From: Saccharothrix carnea
GTDB taxonomy: Bacteria > Actinomycetota > Actinomycetes > Mycobacteriales > Pseudonocardiaceae
Length of the DNA: 64,000 nt
NCBI RefSeq assembly: GCF_003014735.1
Contig: NZ_PYAX01000019.1
Span: 62,001 to 126,000 of the forward strand
Direction of reading: 5' to 3'
This document shows, in pieces, positions 1 to 8,874 of the stretch. The notes under the pieces were generated by a model. It made no database searches. It was given only the letters and a program-made list of their open reading frames with translations, and was not told the DNA's origin. How positions within the stretch are numbered: the stretch's first letter is position 1; every line of letters starts with the position of its first letter. The position numbers were made by a program, and so were the translations under genes.

Positions 1-1
1 G

Positions 2-1186
2 AAGGTCGAGCCGAACAGCGAGGAGGAACCCGGCCGGATCCTGCACGAGATGCGGTTCGGCGCGGACGCGTCGCTGGCGCTGGGCGGCAGCAACGTCTAC
101 TACGGCACCGCGGACGCCACCCCGCTGTTCGTGATGCTCCTGGGCGAGCTGTCCCGCTGGGGCATCGACCGGGAGCAGGTCGAGGCGCTGATCCCGCACG
201 TCGACCGCGCGCTGGAGTGGGTCGAGCACTACGGCGACCGCGACGGCGACGGTTTCGTGGAGTACCAGCGGGCGACCGAGCGCGGGCTGGTCAACCAGGG
301 GTGGAAGGACTCGTGGGACGGGGTGAACTTCGCCGACGGCCGCATCGCGCGCGGGCCGATCGCGCTGTGCGAGGTCCAGGGTTACGTCTACAACGCCTAC
401 CTGGCGCGGGCCTGCATCTGCGAGGACTTCGAGGACCGGGACGGCGCCCGGCGCTGGCGCGACCGCGCGGAGCTGTTCAAGGAGCGGTTCAACGAGCGCT
501 TCTGGCTGGCCGACCGCGGTTACTACGCCATCGCGCTGGACGGCGACAAGCAGCCCGTGGACGCGCTCACGTCGAACATCGGGCACTGCCTGTGGAGCGG
601 TGTCGTGGACGAGGACAAGGCCGAGCGGGTCGTCGAGTCCCTGCTCTCGCCGGAGATGTTCACCGGGTGGGGCGTGCGGACGCTCGCCTCCGACATGGGC
701 GCGTACAACCCGATGAGCTACCACAACGGTTCGGTGTGGCCGCACGACAACGCCATCATCGTGCACGGGCTCATGCGGTACGGCTTCGTGGAGCAGGCGC
801 AGCGGGTGGCGACCGCGGTCCTCGAAGCGGCCGAGGCGTTCGGCGGGAGGCTGCCCGAGCTGCTGTGCGGCTTCGACCGGGCCGAGTACGCGGACCCGAT
901 CCCGTACCCGACGTCGTGCTCGCCGCAGGCGTGGGCGTCGGCCACTCCCGTGCACCTGCTGCGCGTGCTGCTGCGGGTGGAGCCGTACGCGCCGCGCCGC
1001 AAGGTGTGGCTGGACCCCGTGCTGCCCGAGTCGTTCGAGCCGCTGGCCCTGGACGGCATACCGATGCTCGGCACCAGGGTCGGCCTGGAGGTCGACGGTG
1101 CCGACGTCCGGGTGCACGGCCTGCCCGACGACGTCGAGCTGGTCCGGGCGCCGGTGGGCGTGCACCCGGGCCTGGACAGGGGGTGA
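2..1186 (+). CDS. Amylo-alpha-1,6-glucosidase (glycogen debranching type), 5' truncated
   Basis: The reading frame is open from the first bases of the window, so the N-terminus lies outside it. The readable part begins in the EPGRILHEMRFG segment typical of the (alpha/alpha)6-barrel catalytic domain of bacterial amylo-alpha-1,6-glucosidases, which hydrolyse alpha-1,6 branch glucose in glycogen-like glucans. Other hallmarks are NQGWKDSWDG, YNPMSYHNGSVWPHDNAII with candidate catalytic acids, and PTSCSPQAWASA. The stop overlaps the GTG start of the next gene (GTGA), so the two are translationally coupled. The family is certain; the physiological substrate (glycogen or another oligosaccharide) is not. 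Confidence 0.9.
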   Translation, partial: KVEPNSEEEPGRILHEMRFGADASLALGGSNVYYGTADATPLFVMLLGELSRWGIDREQVEALIPHVDRALEWVEHYGDRDGDGFVEYQRATERGLVNQGWKDSWDGVNFADGRIARGPIALCEVQGYVYNAYLARACICEDFEDRDGARRWRDRAELFKERFNERFWLADRGYYAIALDGDKQPVDALTSNIGHCLWSGVVDEDKAERVVESLLSPEMFTGWGVRTLASDMGAYNPMSYHNGSVWPHDNAIIVHGLMRYGFVEQAQRVATAVLEAAEAFGGRLPELLCGFDRAEYADPIPYPTSCSPQAWASATPVHLLRVLLRVEPYAPRRKVWLDPVLPESFEPLALDGIPMLGTRVGLEVDGADVRVHGLPDDVELVRAPVGVHPGLDRG

Positions 1187-2295
1187 GCCCGGTGGAACCG
1201 TTGCGCATCGCGATGATCGCGCCGCCTTGGTTCGAGGTGCCGCCCGCCGCGTACGGCGGCATCGAGTCGATGTGCGCCGACCTGGTGGACCGGTTGGTGG
1301 CGCGCGGCAACCACGTCGTCCTGGTCGGTGTCGGCCACAACGGCACGACCGCCGAGTTCCGGGCCACGGCCGACCACGCCGAGCCGGACCGGGTGGGGCA
1401 GAGCGTGCCGGACGTGGTGCACGCCGCCGCGCTGCCCGCCATCCTGGCCGAGCTGGACGTGGACGTGGTGCACGACCACAGCTTCGCCGGACCGCTGCTG
1501 GCCCGCGGCCGTCCGACGCCGACCGTCGTCACCGCGCACCTGCCCGTGATCGGCGACCACGGTCGGTACTACCGGCGGCTGAGCGACAGCGTGCACCTCG
1601 TGGCCATCTCGGACGCGCAACGACGGCAGGCGCCGGACCTCGACTGGGCGGGCACCGTGCACAACGCCATCCCCGTCGACAGCTTCCCGTTCCGGCGGGA
1701 CAAGCAGGACTTCGCGCTGTTCCTCGGCCGTGCCGCGGCGTGCAAGGGCATCCCCGAGGCGGTCGCCGCCGCGGCCGACGCCGGTCTCCCGCTGCGCATC
1801 GCGGCCAAGTGCCGCCAGCCGGAGGAGCACGAGTACTTCGACCAGGTGGTCAAGCCGCTGCTCGGCCCCGACGTCGAGTGGCTCGGCGAGGTGGGCCGGG
1901 AGGAGAAGCTCGAACTGCTGGCCGCCGCGAAGTGCCTGCTGTTCCCGATCCGCTGGGACGAGCCGTTCGGGATGGTGATGGTCGAGGCGATGGCGTGCGG
2001 CACGCCGGTGGTCGCCTGCCGCCGCGGTTCGGTGCCGGAGGTGGTCGCGCACGGTGAGACCGGTTTCGTGTGCGACGACCACGCGTCGCTGGTCGCCGCG
2101 TTGCGCCGGGTCGACGAGCTGTCGCCGGACCGGTGCCGGGCCGAGGCGGCCCGCCGCTTCGACGTCGCCCTGATGGCCGCCCGGTACGAGGAGGTCTACC
2201 GCGCGGTGACCGCCCGGCACGCGGCCGCGAACCTGCCGACCATGCGGCCGCCGAACCCGGTCCGGCCGCGGACGGTGTCCGAGCGCGGCGCTTGA
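1183..2295 (+). CDS. Glycosyltransferase family 4
   Basis: A GT-B fold retaining glycosyltransferase of about 370 residues. The N-terminus has the acceptor-domain sequence RIAMIAPPWFEVPPAAYGGIE, and the C-terminal half has the GT4 donor-binding E-x7-E signature in EPFGMVMVEAMACGTPVV followed by GSVPEVV. The start is taken as the GTG that overlaps the upstream stop (GTGA); a second GTG lies 9 nt downstream. Pairing of such a GT4 gene with an amylo-glucosidase is common in actinobacteria and suggests a role in glucan or trehalose/maltooligosaccharide metabolism, but the sugar donor and acceptor cannot be read from sequence. Confidence 0.88.
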   Translation: MSPVEPLRIAMIAPPWFEVPPAAYGGIESMCADLVDRLVARGNHVVLVGVGHNGTTAEFRATADHAEPDRVGQSVPDVVHAAALPAILAELDVDVVHDHSFAGPLLARGRPTPTVVTAHLPVIGDHGRYYRRLSDSVHLVAISDAQRRQAPDLDWAGTVHNAIPVDSFPFRRDKQDFALFLGRAAACKGIPEAVAAAADAGLPLRIAAKCRQPEEHEYFDQVVKPLLGPDVEWLGEVGREEKLELLAAAKCLLFPIRWDEPFGMVMVEAMACGTPVVACRRGSVPEVVAHGETGFVCDDHASLVAALRRVDELSPDRCRAEAARRFDVALMAARYEEVYRAVTARHAAANLPTMRPPNPVRPRTVSERGA

Positions 2296-2385
2296 GGAGC
2301 TGTTCGCCGGGGCGGACACCCTCGGCCGTCCCGGAAACAGCAACAAGAGTTGTCGATCCGGCCCCGGCCGGCCGAACCTGGTGCC

Positions 2386-2637
2386 ATGACCGAGAACAAC
2401 GCGACGGCGGCGGCCCGGCCGGGGCCGCCGCCCCGGCACCACCTGGCCCTGATGATCTGGCTGGCCGTCTTCCCCACGCTCACCGCGCTGCAACTGCTGC
2501 TCGGCGACCTCCTCGACGGCACCCCGACCGTGCTGAGAACCCTGGTCCTGGCGACGATCGCGGTGCCGATCGTCATCTACGGGCTCATGCCGCCGCTGCA
2601 ACGGCTCCGCGCCCGCCTGCTCACGCGGAGGTCGTGA
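2386..2637 (+). CDS. Small two-helix membrane protein
   Basis: Encodes 83 residues: a polar, Pro/Ala-rich N-terminus, two hydrophobic segments (about residues 19-39 and 46-66) and a basic C-terminus, implying a small integral membrane protein with positive-inside topology. The W-L-A-V-F-P-x-L-T pattern and the second helix resemble the membrane tail found after the domain of some antibiotic biosynthesis monooxygenase (ABM)-type proteins, but the ABM domain itself is absent here. ATG start chosen because upstream codons have poor coding character. Function unknown. Confidence 0.65.
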   Translation: MTENNATAAARPGPPPRHHLALMIWLAVFPTLTALQLLLGDLLDGTPTVLRTLVLATIAVPIVIYGLMPPLQRLRARLLTRRS

Positions 2638-2640
2638 GGG

Positions 2641-3687
2641 CTACCGGAGCCAGCGCAGCACCTCGTCGAGGAGCCGGTCGCGGCCGTGCCCGGCCCGGTC
2701 CAGGTGGGCGAAGTGGGTCGCGCCGTCCAGGTGCACCGCCCGCACGTCCTCCGCCCGCCGCAGGTCGGCGACCAGAGTGGTCACGTCGCCCTCCCGTGAC
2801 CAGAAGTCGAGCGCGCCGCGCAGGACCAGCGTCCGGGCGGTGATCGTCCCCGCGTGCCACAGCCGGCGGCCGGTCGCGAGGTGGAAGCTGTCCTTCATCG
2901 CGCCGGTCGGCGCGCGGAAGCTCGGCGGCTCGCGGTCGGCCGACGTCGGGTCGCCGGCCAAGGCGTGCTCGACGTAGGCCGCCGCCACGCGGGGGTCGCG
3001 CCACCGCGACTTGTCGTCCACCGGGATGCCGGAATCCCAGCCGCCGAGCAGGCCCGGCCCGGTCGAGAGCCGGTACGCGCCGTGCCGCGCGTCGTCGAAC
3101 TCGCCGGGCCGCGCCGGGTCCTCGTAGACCGAGCCGCGGCCGAGCACCGGGTGGCCGTCGATCGCGCCGTACAGGCTGTTGAGCACCACCAGGTGCTCGA
3201 CCCGGCCCGCGTGCTCGCTCGCGTACCAGGCGGCCCAGTGCCCGCCGGTCGCCCAGCCGACGAGGTCGACCCGGTGGTGGCGGGTCGTCGCGCGCAGCCA
3301 GTCCACCACCGACGCGATGTCGCGCACCACCTGCTCCCCCGTCACCGCGGGCGGGTTGGCCGATGGTGGGGCGTCGAGGGCGGGCGGACGGTCGGAGGCG
3401 CCGTAGCCACGCGCGTCCACGACGAACACCCGGTGGCCCTGCCTCGCGAGGTCCGCCGCCAGCGACCCGCCGGGCACGGGCAGGTCGAACGACGCGACGC
3501 CGGGCACCCGCGCGCCGTGCAGCAGCACCACCGGCCGGCCGCGCGCCGCCCGGTCCGGGCGCACCTCGCGGACGCCCAGGTACCCGGCCTCGCCACGCAC
3601 CTTCCAGTCCTTGCGCACCACCTGCTCCGCGGGCGGCGCCGGTGCGATCGACGCGGCCAGGGCGAGCGTGAGGATGGTCTTCAGCAT
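2641..3687 (-). CDS. Secreted alpha/beta-hydrolase-fold protein lacking the nucleophile
   Basis: A 348-residue alpha/beta-hydrolase with a short hydrophobic N-terminus that reads as a signal peptide ending near residue 20. The oxyanion region VVLLHG is present, as are candidate acid (LRGALDFWS) and histidine (DGATHFAHLD) motifs. The nucleophile elbow reads G-W-A-T-G, so residue 146 is Ala where the family has Ser (codon 3250-3252). Either catalysis is lost and the protein binds a ligand, or the fold is used differently. It is transcribed divergently from a LysR regulator, which probably controls it. The ATG is the first start giving a signal peptide. Confidence 0.8.
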   Translation of the reverse strand: MLKTILTLALAASIAPAPPAEQVVRKDWKVRGEAGYLGVREVRPDRAARGRPVVLLHGARVPGVASFDLPVPGGSLAADLARQGHRVFVVDARGYGASDRPPALDAPPSANPPAVTGEQVVRDIASVVDWLRATTRHHRVDLVGWATGGHWAAWYASEHAGRVEHLVVLNSLYGAIDGHPVLGRGSVYEDPARPGEFDDARHGAYRLSTGPGLLGGWDSGIPVDDKSRWRDPRVAAAYVEHALAGDPTSADREPPSFRAPTGAMKDSFHLATGRRLWHAGTITARTLVLRGALDFWSREGDVTTLVADLRRAEDVRAVHLDGATHFAHLDRAGHGRDRLLDEVLRWLR

Positions 3688-3762
3688 GCGGCCAGGATGC
3701 CGCCGCACCGGCCACCTAGTCTGATCGTGCACGTGATCCGCGGTGATTGATTCGGGGCTGAT

Positions 3763-4656
3763 ATGGATCTCAAGCACCTGCGCGCCGCCGTCGCGGTCGC
3801 CGACCACCTGCACTTCGGCCGGGCCGCCGCCGCGCTGGGCATCGCGCAGCCGCCGTTGAGCCAGGCCGTGAAGGCGCTGGAGACCGAGCTGGGCGTGACG
3901 CTGTTCCACCGCGACACCAGGAACGTCGACCTGACCGAGGCGGGTGCGGCGTTCGTCGCCGACGCGCGCGAGGTGCTGTCCAAGGTGGACGCGGCGGTCC
4001 GCCGGGCGCGTGCGGCGGGTCGGGGCGAGGAGGGCTCGCTGGCGATCGGCATGGTCGGCTCGTCGGTCCTGCACCCGTTGCCGCTGATCATCCGCGAGTT
4101 CCGGGCGCGCTACCCGGCCGTCACCCTGTCCTTCTCCGTGCTGCCGACGATGCTGCAGGTCGAGCAGCTGCGCACGGCGGAGTTGGACGTCGGCCTGCTC
4201 CGCCCGCCGCTGCCCGGCCCGGCCGACGACCTGGAGCTGGTGCCGGTGTCGCGCGAGCCGCTGGTCGCCGTGGTCCCGGACGACCACCGGTTGGCCCGGC
4301 GGCGGCGCGTGCACGTCCGGTCGCTGGCCGGTGAGCCGTTCGTGCTGTTCCCGCGCCACCTCGGCCCCGGCCTGTACGACGAGATCACCGCGCTGTGCCG
4401 CCGCGGCGGGTTCACCCCGCGGGTCGCGCAGGAGGCGGTGCAGATGCCGACCATCGTCGGCTTGGTGGCGGCGGGCTGCGGGGTGGGCATCGTGCCCGGG
4501 TCGTCCGCCGCGCAGCCGCGGCCGGAGGTCGCGTTCCTGTCGCTGAGCCCCGTCGTGCGGCTGGTCGACCTGGCGATCGCGTTGCCGGTGAAGGGCCGTT
4601 CCGCGGTCGCCGCGAACTTCACCGCCCTGGCGCGCGACCTCACCCGGGTCCGCTGA
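3763..4656 (+). CDS. LysR-family transcriptional regulator
   Basis: A 297-residue LysR regulator. The first 60 residues form the winged HTH (MDLKHLRAAVAVADHLHFGRAAAALG, then QPPLSQAVKALE), followed by a linker helix and a periplasmic-binding-protein-like effector domain from about residue 90. It starts 76 bp from the divergent alpha/beta-hydrolase gene, the usual arrangement for a LysR protein and its target. The short intergenic region contains GTGCAC-centred symmetry, but no unambiguous T-N11-A box was identified. The inducer is unknown. Confidence 0.92.
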   Translation: MDLKHLRAAVAVADHLHFGRAAAALGIAQPPLSQAVKALETELGVTLFHRDTRNVDLTEAGAAFVADAREVLSKVDAAVRRARAAGRGEEGSLAIGMVGSSVLHPLPLIIREFRARYPAVTLSFSVLPTMLQVEQLRTAELDVGLLRPPLPGPADDLELVPVSREPLVAVVPDDHRLARRRRVHVRSLAGEPFVLFPRHLGPGLYDEITALCRRGGFTPRVAQEAVQMPTIVGLVAAGCGVGIVPGSSAAQPRPEVAFLSLSPVVRLVDLAIALPVKGRSAVAANFTALARDLTRVR

Positions 4657-4693
4657 CGGTGGCCGGGCCGTTCGAGGCCCGGCCACCGCGTAG

Positions 4694-6088
4694 TCACAGC
4701 AGTGAGACCGCCTTGTCCAACGCCGGGTCCCGACCGGCGGACAAGTCGGCCGCCGTCGTCGGGACGTGGTGGTCCGGCGCGACGCCGATGGTGTTCACCA
4801 CCTCCTTGTTCGCGGCGATCTCGTGGTGCTTGGGCAGCCCCAGAACGGTGCCGTTGTCCAGCAGGTACGGCTGCCCCGGCCCGGACACCGCGCCCGCGGT
4901 GCGCGTGCCGACCAGCGTGCCGAGCTTGAGGTCCTTCACCGCGCTGGTGAACGAGTCGCACGCCGACGCGCAACGCCGGTCGGTGAGCGCGACGAACGGC
5001 AGGTTCAGCAGCGCGACGGAGTCGTCGGTGCGGTTGGGCGTGCAGCGGTCGCGGACATCGCACCAGTAGCTGGTGACCTTGCCGTGCGCGAGCGCGCCGA
5101 GCAGCTTGGCGACCGCCTCCGGGCTTCCGCCGCCGTTGCCCCGCAGGTCCAGGACCACGCCGCGCAGCGCGGTGCCCGCACGCAGGTCGGCGATGGCCGC
5201 GAGCACCTGGTCGGCCAGCGGCGGCGCGAAGCCGGGCAGCGTCACGTAGGCGATGTTCCCGTCCACGAGCCGGGACACGACGCTCGGCCGCTGGGACGGG
5301 ACCTGCGCGGCGGTCACGGTGGCGGTGAACGTCTCACCGGTGACCGGGCGGCGCACGGTGAGCCGCACGGTCGAGCCGACACGGCCTTCGGTGAGCCAGG
5401 ACAGCACGGCCGTGTTGAGGATCCCGTTCACGAACACCGGCACGTCGTTGATCGCCAGCACCTCGTCACCCAGCTCCAGACCGGCGGCGTCGGCCGGGCC
5501 GTTGGCGAGGATCCGGTTGACGTGGGCGGGTTCGGCGGCCACCGGGTCGACGTCACCGGGACCCACGGTCACCGACAGGTCCAGCCCGTACAGGTTCGGC
5601 GTGAACCTGGTCATCCACCGGGCGTGGTTGTCGTCCAGTGCGTCGACCATGGCCTGGACCGCGGCCGCGGCGATGGCGGCGCGGGCGTCGTCGTCCGGCA
5701 GCGCGTCCGCGATCCGCCGGTAGACCTTGCCGAACGCGGACCAGTCGGCGTCCTTGCGCCCGGTCAGCGCCGGGAGCGTGGCGTCGGCCCGGTCGAGGCC
5801 GCGGCGCTGCAACTCCTGGGTGATCGCGGCGAAGGCGGGCACCAGCAGGGAGCGGCTGTCGAGCACCGGCCCGCTGTAGTAGTTGTCGAAGATGCAGTAG
5901 TACGCCTGGCCGACGGTGGTGAACGTGGCCGGTTTCGGCGTGGGAGGCGGCTGTTCCGGGGTGGGCCGGGCACAGGCCGCCGGCCGTTCGGGTCCCGCGG
6001 AGGAGGTGCCGACCCCCGTGCCGACGAGCGCGGCGGTCACGGCGAGCAGCGCGGCCGCGGTGGCGAGCGGGCGCCATCTGAGTGTCAC
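4694..6088 (-). CDS. Secreted S41-family peptidase with PDZ-like domain
   Basis: A 464-residue exported protein. The GTG start is chosen for its AAGGGG ribosome-binding site 7 nt upstream and for the signal peptide that follows it. A PDZ-like region (GPADAAGLELGDEVLAINDV) precedes the S41 core with LRGVVLDLRGNGGGSPEAV and the catalytic Ser segment CASACDSFTSAV. It belongs to the tail-specific/C-terminal-processing or TRI-like peptidases that cleave unfolded or processed proteins outside the membrane. It diverges from a two-component system with a 124-bp intergenic gap, so envelope-stress control is plausible (inference). Confidence 0.85.
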   Translation of the reverse strand: MTLRWRPLATAAALLAVTAALVGTGVGTSSAGPERPAACARPTPEQPPPTPKPATFTTVGQAYYCIFDNYYSGPVLDSRSLLVPAFAAITQELQRRGLDRADATLPALTGRKDADWSAFGKVYRRIADALPDDDARAAIAAAAVQAMVDALDDNHARWMTRFTPNLYGLDLSVTVGPGDVDPVAAEPAHVNRILANGPADAAGLELGDEVLAINDVPVFVNGILNTAVLSWLTEGRVGSTVRLTVRRPVTGETFTATVTAAQVPSQRPSVVSRLVDGNIAYVTLPGFAPPLADQVLAAIADLRAGTALRGVVLDLRGNGGGSPEAVAKLLGALAHGKVTSYWCDVRDRCTPNRTDDSVALLNLPFVALTDRRCASACDSFTSAVKDLKLGTLVGTRTAGAVSGPGQPYLLDNGTVLGLPKHHEIAANKEVVNTIGVAPDHHVPTTAADLSAGRDPALDKAVSLL

Positions 6089-6211
6089 GAGAAATCCCCT
6101 TGGTGTCGCCTGTTTCCGGGTTCTGGTGAGGGCGAGTTCTACGGGAGGAGCGGTTTCGGCGGGGTTTCGGTCCCGATGAGACCTCGGCGAAACCGGTGGC
6201 CGCCGATACTG

Positions 6212-6871
6212 GTGCGCGTGCGGGTGCTGGTGGTCGAGGACGACGAGGAAATGGCGCTCACGGTGGCGGCCGGGCTGCGGCGCGCGCACCTGGCCGTCGA
6301 CGTGGCGTTCGACGGGACCGATGGCCTGGAACGGGCGCTGGGCACCGACTACGACGTGATCGTGCTCGACCGGGACCTGCCCGGGACGCACGGCGACGAC
6401 GTGTGCGCGGCGCTGGTCGCGGCCGGCTGCCGCGGCCGGATCCTGATGCTGACCGCGGCGGCCACCACCGACGACCTGGTCGACGGGCTCGGCCTCGGCG
6501 CCGACGACTACCTGCCCAAGCCGTTCGACTTCCGGGCCCTGGTGGCGCGGATCGGGGCGCTGGCGCGGCGGGCGCACCCGGCCGTGCCACCCGTGCTGCG
6601 GCACGGTGACCTGGTGGTGGACACCGCGCGGCGCCGTGCCTCGCGCGGCGACCGGCCGCTGGACCTCGCGCCGAAGGAGTTCGGGGTGCTGGAGGTGCTG
6701 CTGGCCGCGGCGGGGCGGGCGGTGTCGGCGGAGGAGCTGCTGGAACGGGTGTGGGACGAGGCGGCCGACCCGTTCACCAACGCGGTGAAGATCACCGTCA
6801 GCAGGCTGCGGGCCAAGCTCGGCGACCCGCCGGTGGTCGAGACCGTGGCCCGCAGCGGGTACCGCGTCTGA
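6212..6871 (+). CDS. OmpR/PhoB-family response regulator
   Basis: About 219 residues: receiver domain with the acidic pocket E9-D10-D11, phosphoacceptor D53 in VIVLDRDLPG, the switch Thr in MLTAAATTDD, and the conserved Lys in LPKPFDF; then a winged-helix DNA-binding domain ending in VETVARSGYRV. Start is GTG 6212 or GTG 6218; both give a full receiver. The stop codon overlaps the ATG of the kinase gene (TGATG), so the pair is co-translated. Its likely targets include itself and the divergent S41 peptidase gene. Confidence 0.93.
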   Translation: MRVRVLVVEDDEEMALTVAAGLRRAHLAVDVAFDGTDGLERALGTDYDVIVLDRDLPGTHGDDVCAALVAAGCRGRILMLTAAATTDDLVDGLGLGADDYLPKPFDFRALVARIGALARRAHPAVPPVLRHGDLVVDTARRRASRGDRPLDLAPKEFGVLEVLLAAAGRAVSAEELLERVWDEAADPFTNAVKITVSRLRAKLGDPPVVETVARSGYRV

Positions 6872-8025
6872 TGGGGCGGCGCGCACTGCCGCGCCGCACC
6901 GTGCGGCTGCGGCTCACCCTGCTGTACGGCGGGCTCTTCCTGCTCTGCGGCGCGGGGCTGCTGACGGTCACGTTCTTCCTCGTGCGGCACGCCGTGACGC
7001 CGATGGACGACGTGACGCTGTTCCGGTACCCCGGCGCGCCGGTCGAGCCGGGTCCGCCGGACAAGCCGCTCCTGCCGCCGCCCGGCAGCATGGCGGCGCG
7101 GATCGTCGCGCAGGCCGAGGAGGCGCTGACCGAGCAGCGGCAGGACGTGCTGCGCCAGCTGCTGGTCCAGTCGGTGGTCGCGCTCGGCCTGACGATGGTG
7201 CTCGCGCTCGCGCTGGGCTGGTGGGTGGCGGGCCGCGTGCTGCGCAGGCTGCGCACGATCACCGCGGCGGCGCGGCAGATCTCGGCGACCAACCTGCACC
7301 GGCGCCTCGCCCTGACCGGGCCCGAGGACGAGCTCAAGGAGCTGGGCGACACGTTCGACGAGCTGCTCGGCCGGTTGGAGGCGTCGTTCCAGGCGCAGCG
7401 CCGGTTCGTCGCGAACGCCTCGCACGAGCTGCGCACCCCGCTGGCCCGCCAGCGGGCGATCGGGCAGGTGGCGCTGGACGACCCGGACGCGACCACGGCG
7501 TCACTGCGCGCGGCGCACGAGCGGGTGCTCGCGGCGGGCGTGCAGCAGGAACGGTTGATCGAGGCCATGCTCACCCTCGCCCGGGGTCACGCCGGCATCG
7601 ACGTGCGCCACCCGTTCGACCTCGGCGAGGTGGTCACCGAGGTGGTCGACGTCCGCCGCGCGCCGGACGTGCGGCTGCGGGTGGCGGTCGAGCCGTGCGT
7701 GGTCTCCGGGCACCGCGCGCTGGCCGAGCGCCTGGTCGTGAACCTGGTGGACAACGCGATCCGGCACAACGTGCCCGCCGGGTGGGTCGAGGTGACGTGC
7801 GCGTCCGGCGTGCTGACCGTGACCAACTCCGGCCCCGTCGTGCCGCCGGACGAGGTGCGGCGCATCCTCCAGCCGTTCCACCGGCTCGGGCCCGCCCGGA
7901 CGGGGCACGGCGTGGGCTTGGGGCTGTCGATCGTGCAGGCCATCGCCACCGCGCACGACGCGGCGGTCGACGTGACGGCCAGGCCGGACGGCGGGCTTGC
8001 CGTCACGGTCGCGTTCACGACGTGA
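6871..8025 (+). CDS. Membrane sensor histidine kinase
   Basis: 384 residues. TM helix 1 at about 14-38, an extracytoplasmic loop of about 60 residues rich in proline, TM helix 2 at about 99-121, HAMP linker, dimerisation/phosphoacceptor domain with H185 in NASHELRTPL, and an HATPase with N box (NLVDNAIRHN) and G box (GHGVGLGLSIV). The short Pro-rich sensor loop has no recognisable ligand domain. Overlapping start with the response regulator makes it the cognate kinase. Confidence 0.93.
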   Translation: MGRRALPRRTVRLRLTLLYGGLFLLCGAGLLTVTFFLVRHAVTPMDDVTLFRYPGAPVEPGPPDKPLLPPPGSMAARIVAQAEEALTEQRQDVLRQLLVQSVVALGLTMVLALALGWWVAGRVLRRLRTITAAARQISATNLHRRLALTGPEDELKELGDTFDELLGRLEASFQAQRRFVANASHELRTPLARQRAIGQVALDDPDATTASLRAAHERVLAAGVQQERLIEAMLTLARGHAGIDVRHPFDLGEVVTEVVDVRRAPDVRLRVAVEPCVVSGHRALAERLVVNLVDNAIRHNVPAGWVEVTCASGVLTVTNSGPVVPPDEVRRILQPFHRLGPARTGHGVGLGLSIVQAIATAHDAAVDVTARPDGGLAVTVAFTT

Positions 8026-8069
8026 GCCTGCACGTCGTACCCGGTCCGGTCCGGAGTGGACCCCCGGCC

Positions 8070-8489
8070 CTAGTCCTCGATCCAGTTGTACTTGCGCGCC
8101 ATGCCGACGAGGTTCTTGCGCACGTTGAGGATCTGCTCGGCCGTCATCCCGGGCGCCGCGGCGAGCAGCGTCTCGGTGACCTCCTGCAGGTACCTCTTGG
8201 TCGACACGACCTCGCAGAACATGTCGTTGCCGTTGACATCGTCACCCGAGTGGTAGGACGACGCCCCCGAGCGCACCGACGCTTCCCGCACCAGGCTCAC
8301 CCGGGAGGCCTTCGGGCCGCGATCGCCCATCTCCACCAGGAACTCGACCAAGGCGCCCGGCGCCATCAGCCGCTTGTCGAAGTCGATGTCGTTGACGTGG
8401 ATGAAGACGTCCTCGCCACCCTCCTCGGGTGACACGAACCCGTACCCGCGCACCTCGTCGAACCTGACGACCTTGCCCTTCACCACCAC
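8070..8489 (-). CDS. Cold-shock-domain protein with C-terminal extension
   Basis: 139 residues. The first 65 form a cold-shock OB-fold with RNP1-like GYGFVSPEE and RNP2-like VFIHVNDI, binding single-stranded RNA or DNA. The last 70 or so residues are a helical extension of the kind seen in the long actinobacterial Csp proteins, unlike the 67-residue CspA. GTG start with an AAGGGG ribosome-binding site upstream (a second GTG follows immediately). It lies tail-to-tail with the histidine kinase gene. Confidence 0.88.
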   Translation of the reverse strand: MVVKGKVVRFDEVRGYGFVSPEEGGEDVFIHVNDIDFDKRLMAPGALVEFLVEMGDRGPKASRVSLVREASVRSGASSYHSGDDVNGNDMFCEVVSTKRYLQEVTETLLAAAPGMTAEQILNVRKNLVGMARKYNWIED

Positions 8490-8643
8490 CGCAACCCCTT
8501 ACCAACAGCACGCGCCACACCCGTGACGACGTCACCACGATCCTATCCCGAACGCGATCGCGCGAATCGTGCCCTCGACGGCACCCGGCCGGGGTCCGGT
8601 CGCGGGCCGGGCACGCCACCGCCGCGCCCGGCCCGGTCCGCGA

Positions 8644-8829
8644 TCAGCCGGTCTTGTGACCCACGGCGGCGAACGTCGACATCCGCTTCGGGTCCGGGTC
8701 CTCGTCACCGGGCTCCGGCCGCCACTCGGTCAGGTAGACGACACCCGGCTCGAGCAGTTCCAGGCTCGCGAGCGGCCCTTCGTCCGCACGGGTGCCACCT
8801 GCTGTCGGATCTTCACACGCCATCTCCAC
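8644..8829 (-). CDS. Small acidic protein, hypothetical
   Basis: An open frame of about 61 residues (GTG at 8829, ATG at 8823; an AAGGA motif lies 10 nt before the GTG). Nearly every codon ends in G or C across its whole length, which argues for real coding rather than chance. The product is acidic (EPGDEDPDP) with no membrane segment or known motif. It lies immediately upstream of, and divergent from, the carboxypeptidase gene. Function unknown; existence moderately supported. Confidence 0.45.
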   Translation of the reverse strand: MEMACEDPTAGGTRADEGPLASLELLEPGVVYLTEWRPEPGDEDPDPKRMSTFAAVGHKTG

Positions 8830-8874
8830 ACGTGGACAATCCTTGACCAACGTCGGCGTCCAGGAGGAGCTCCC

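Noticed and set aside
718..2601. Minus-strand open frame of 627 codons
   Set aside because: It lies antisense to the glucosidase and glycosyltransferase genes, has low-complexity Arg/Gly/Ala-rich composition and no family match; it is a shadow of high third-position GC.
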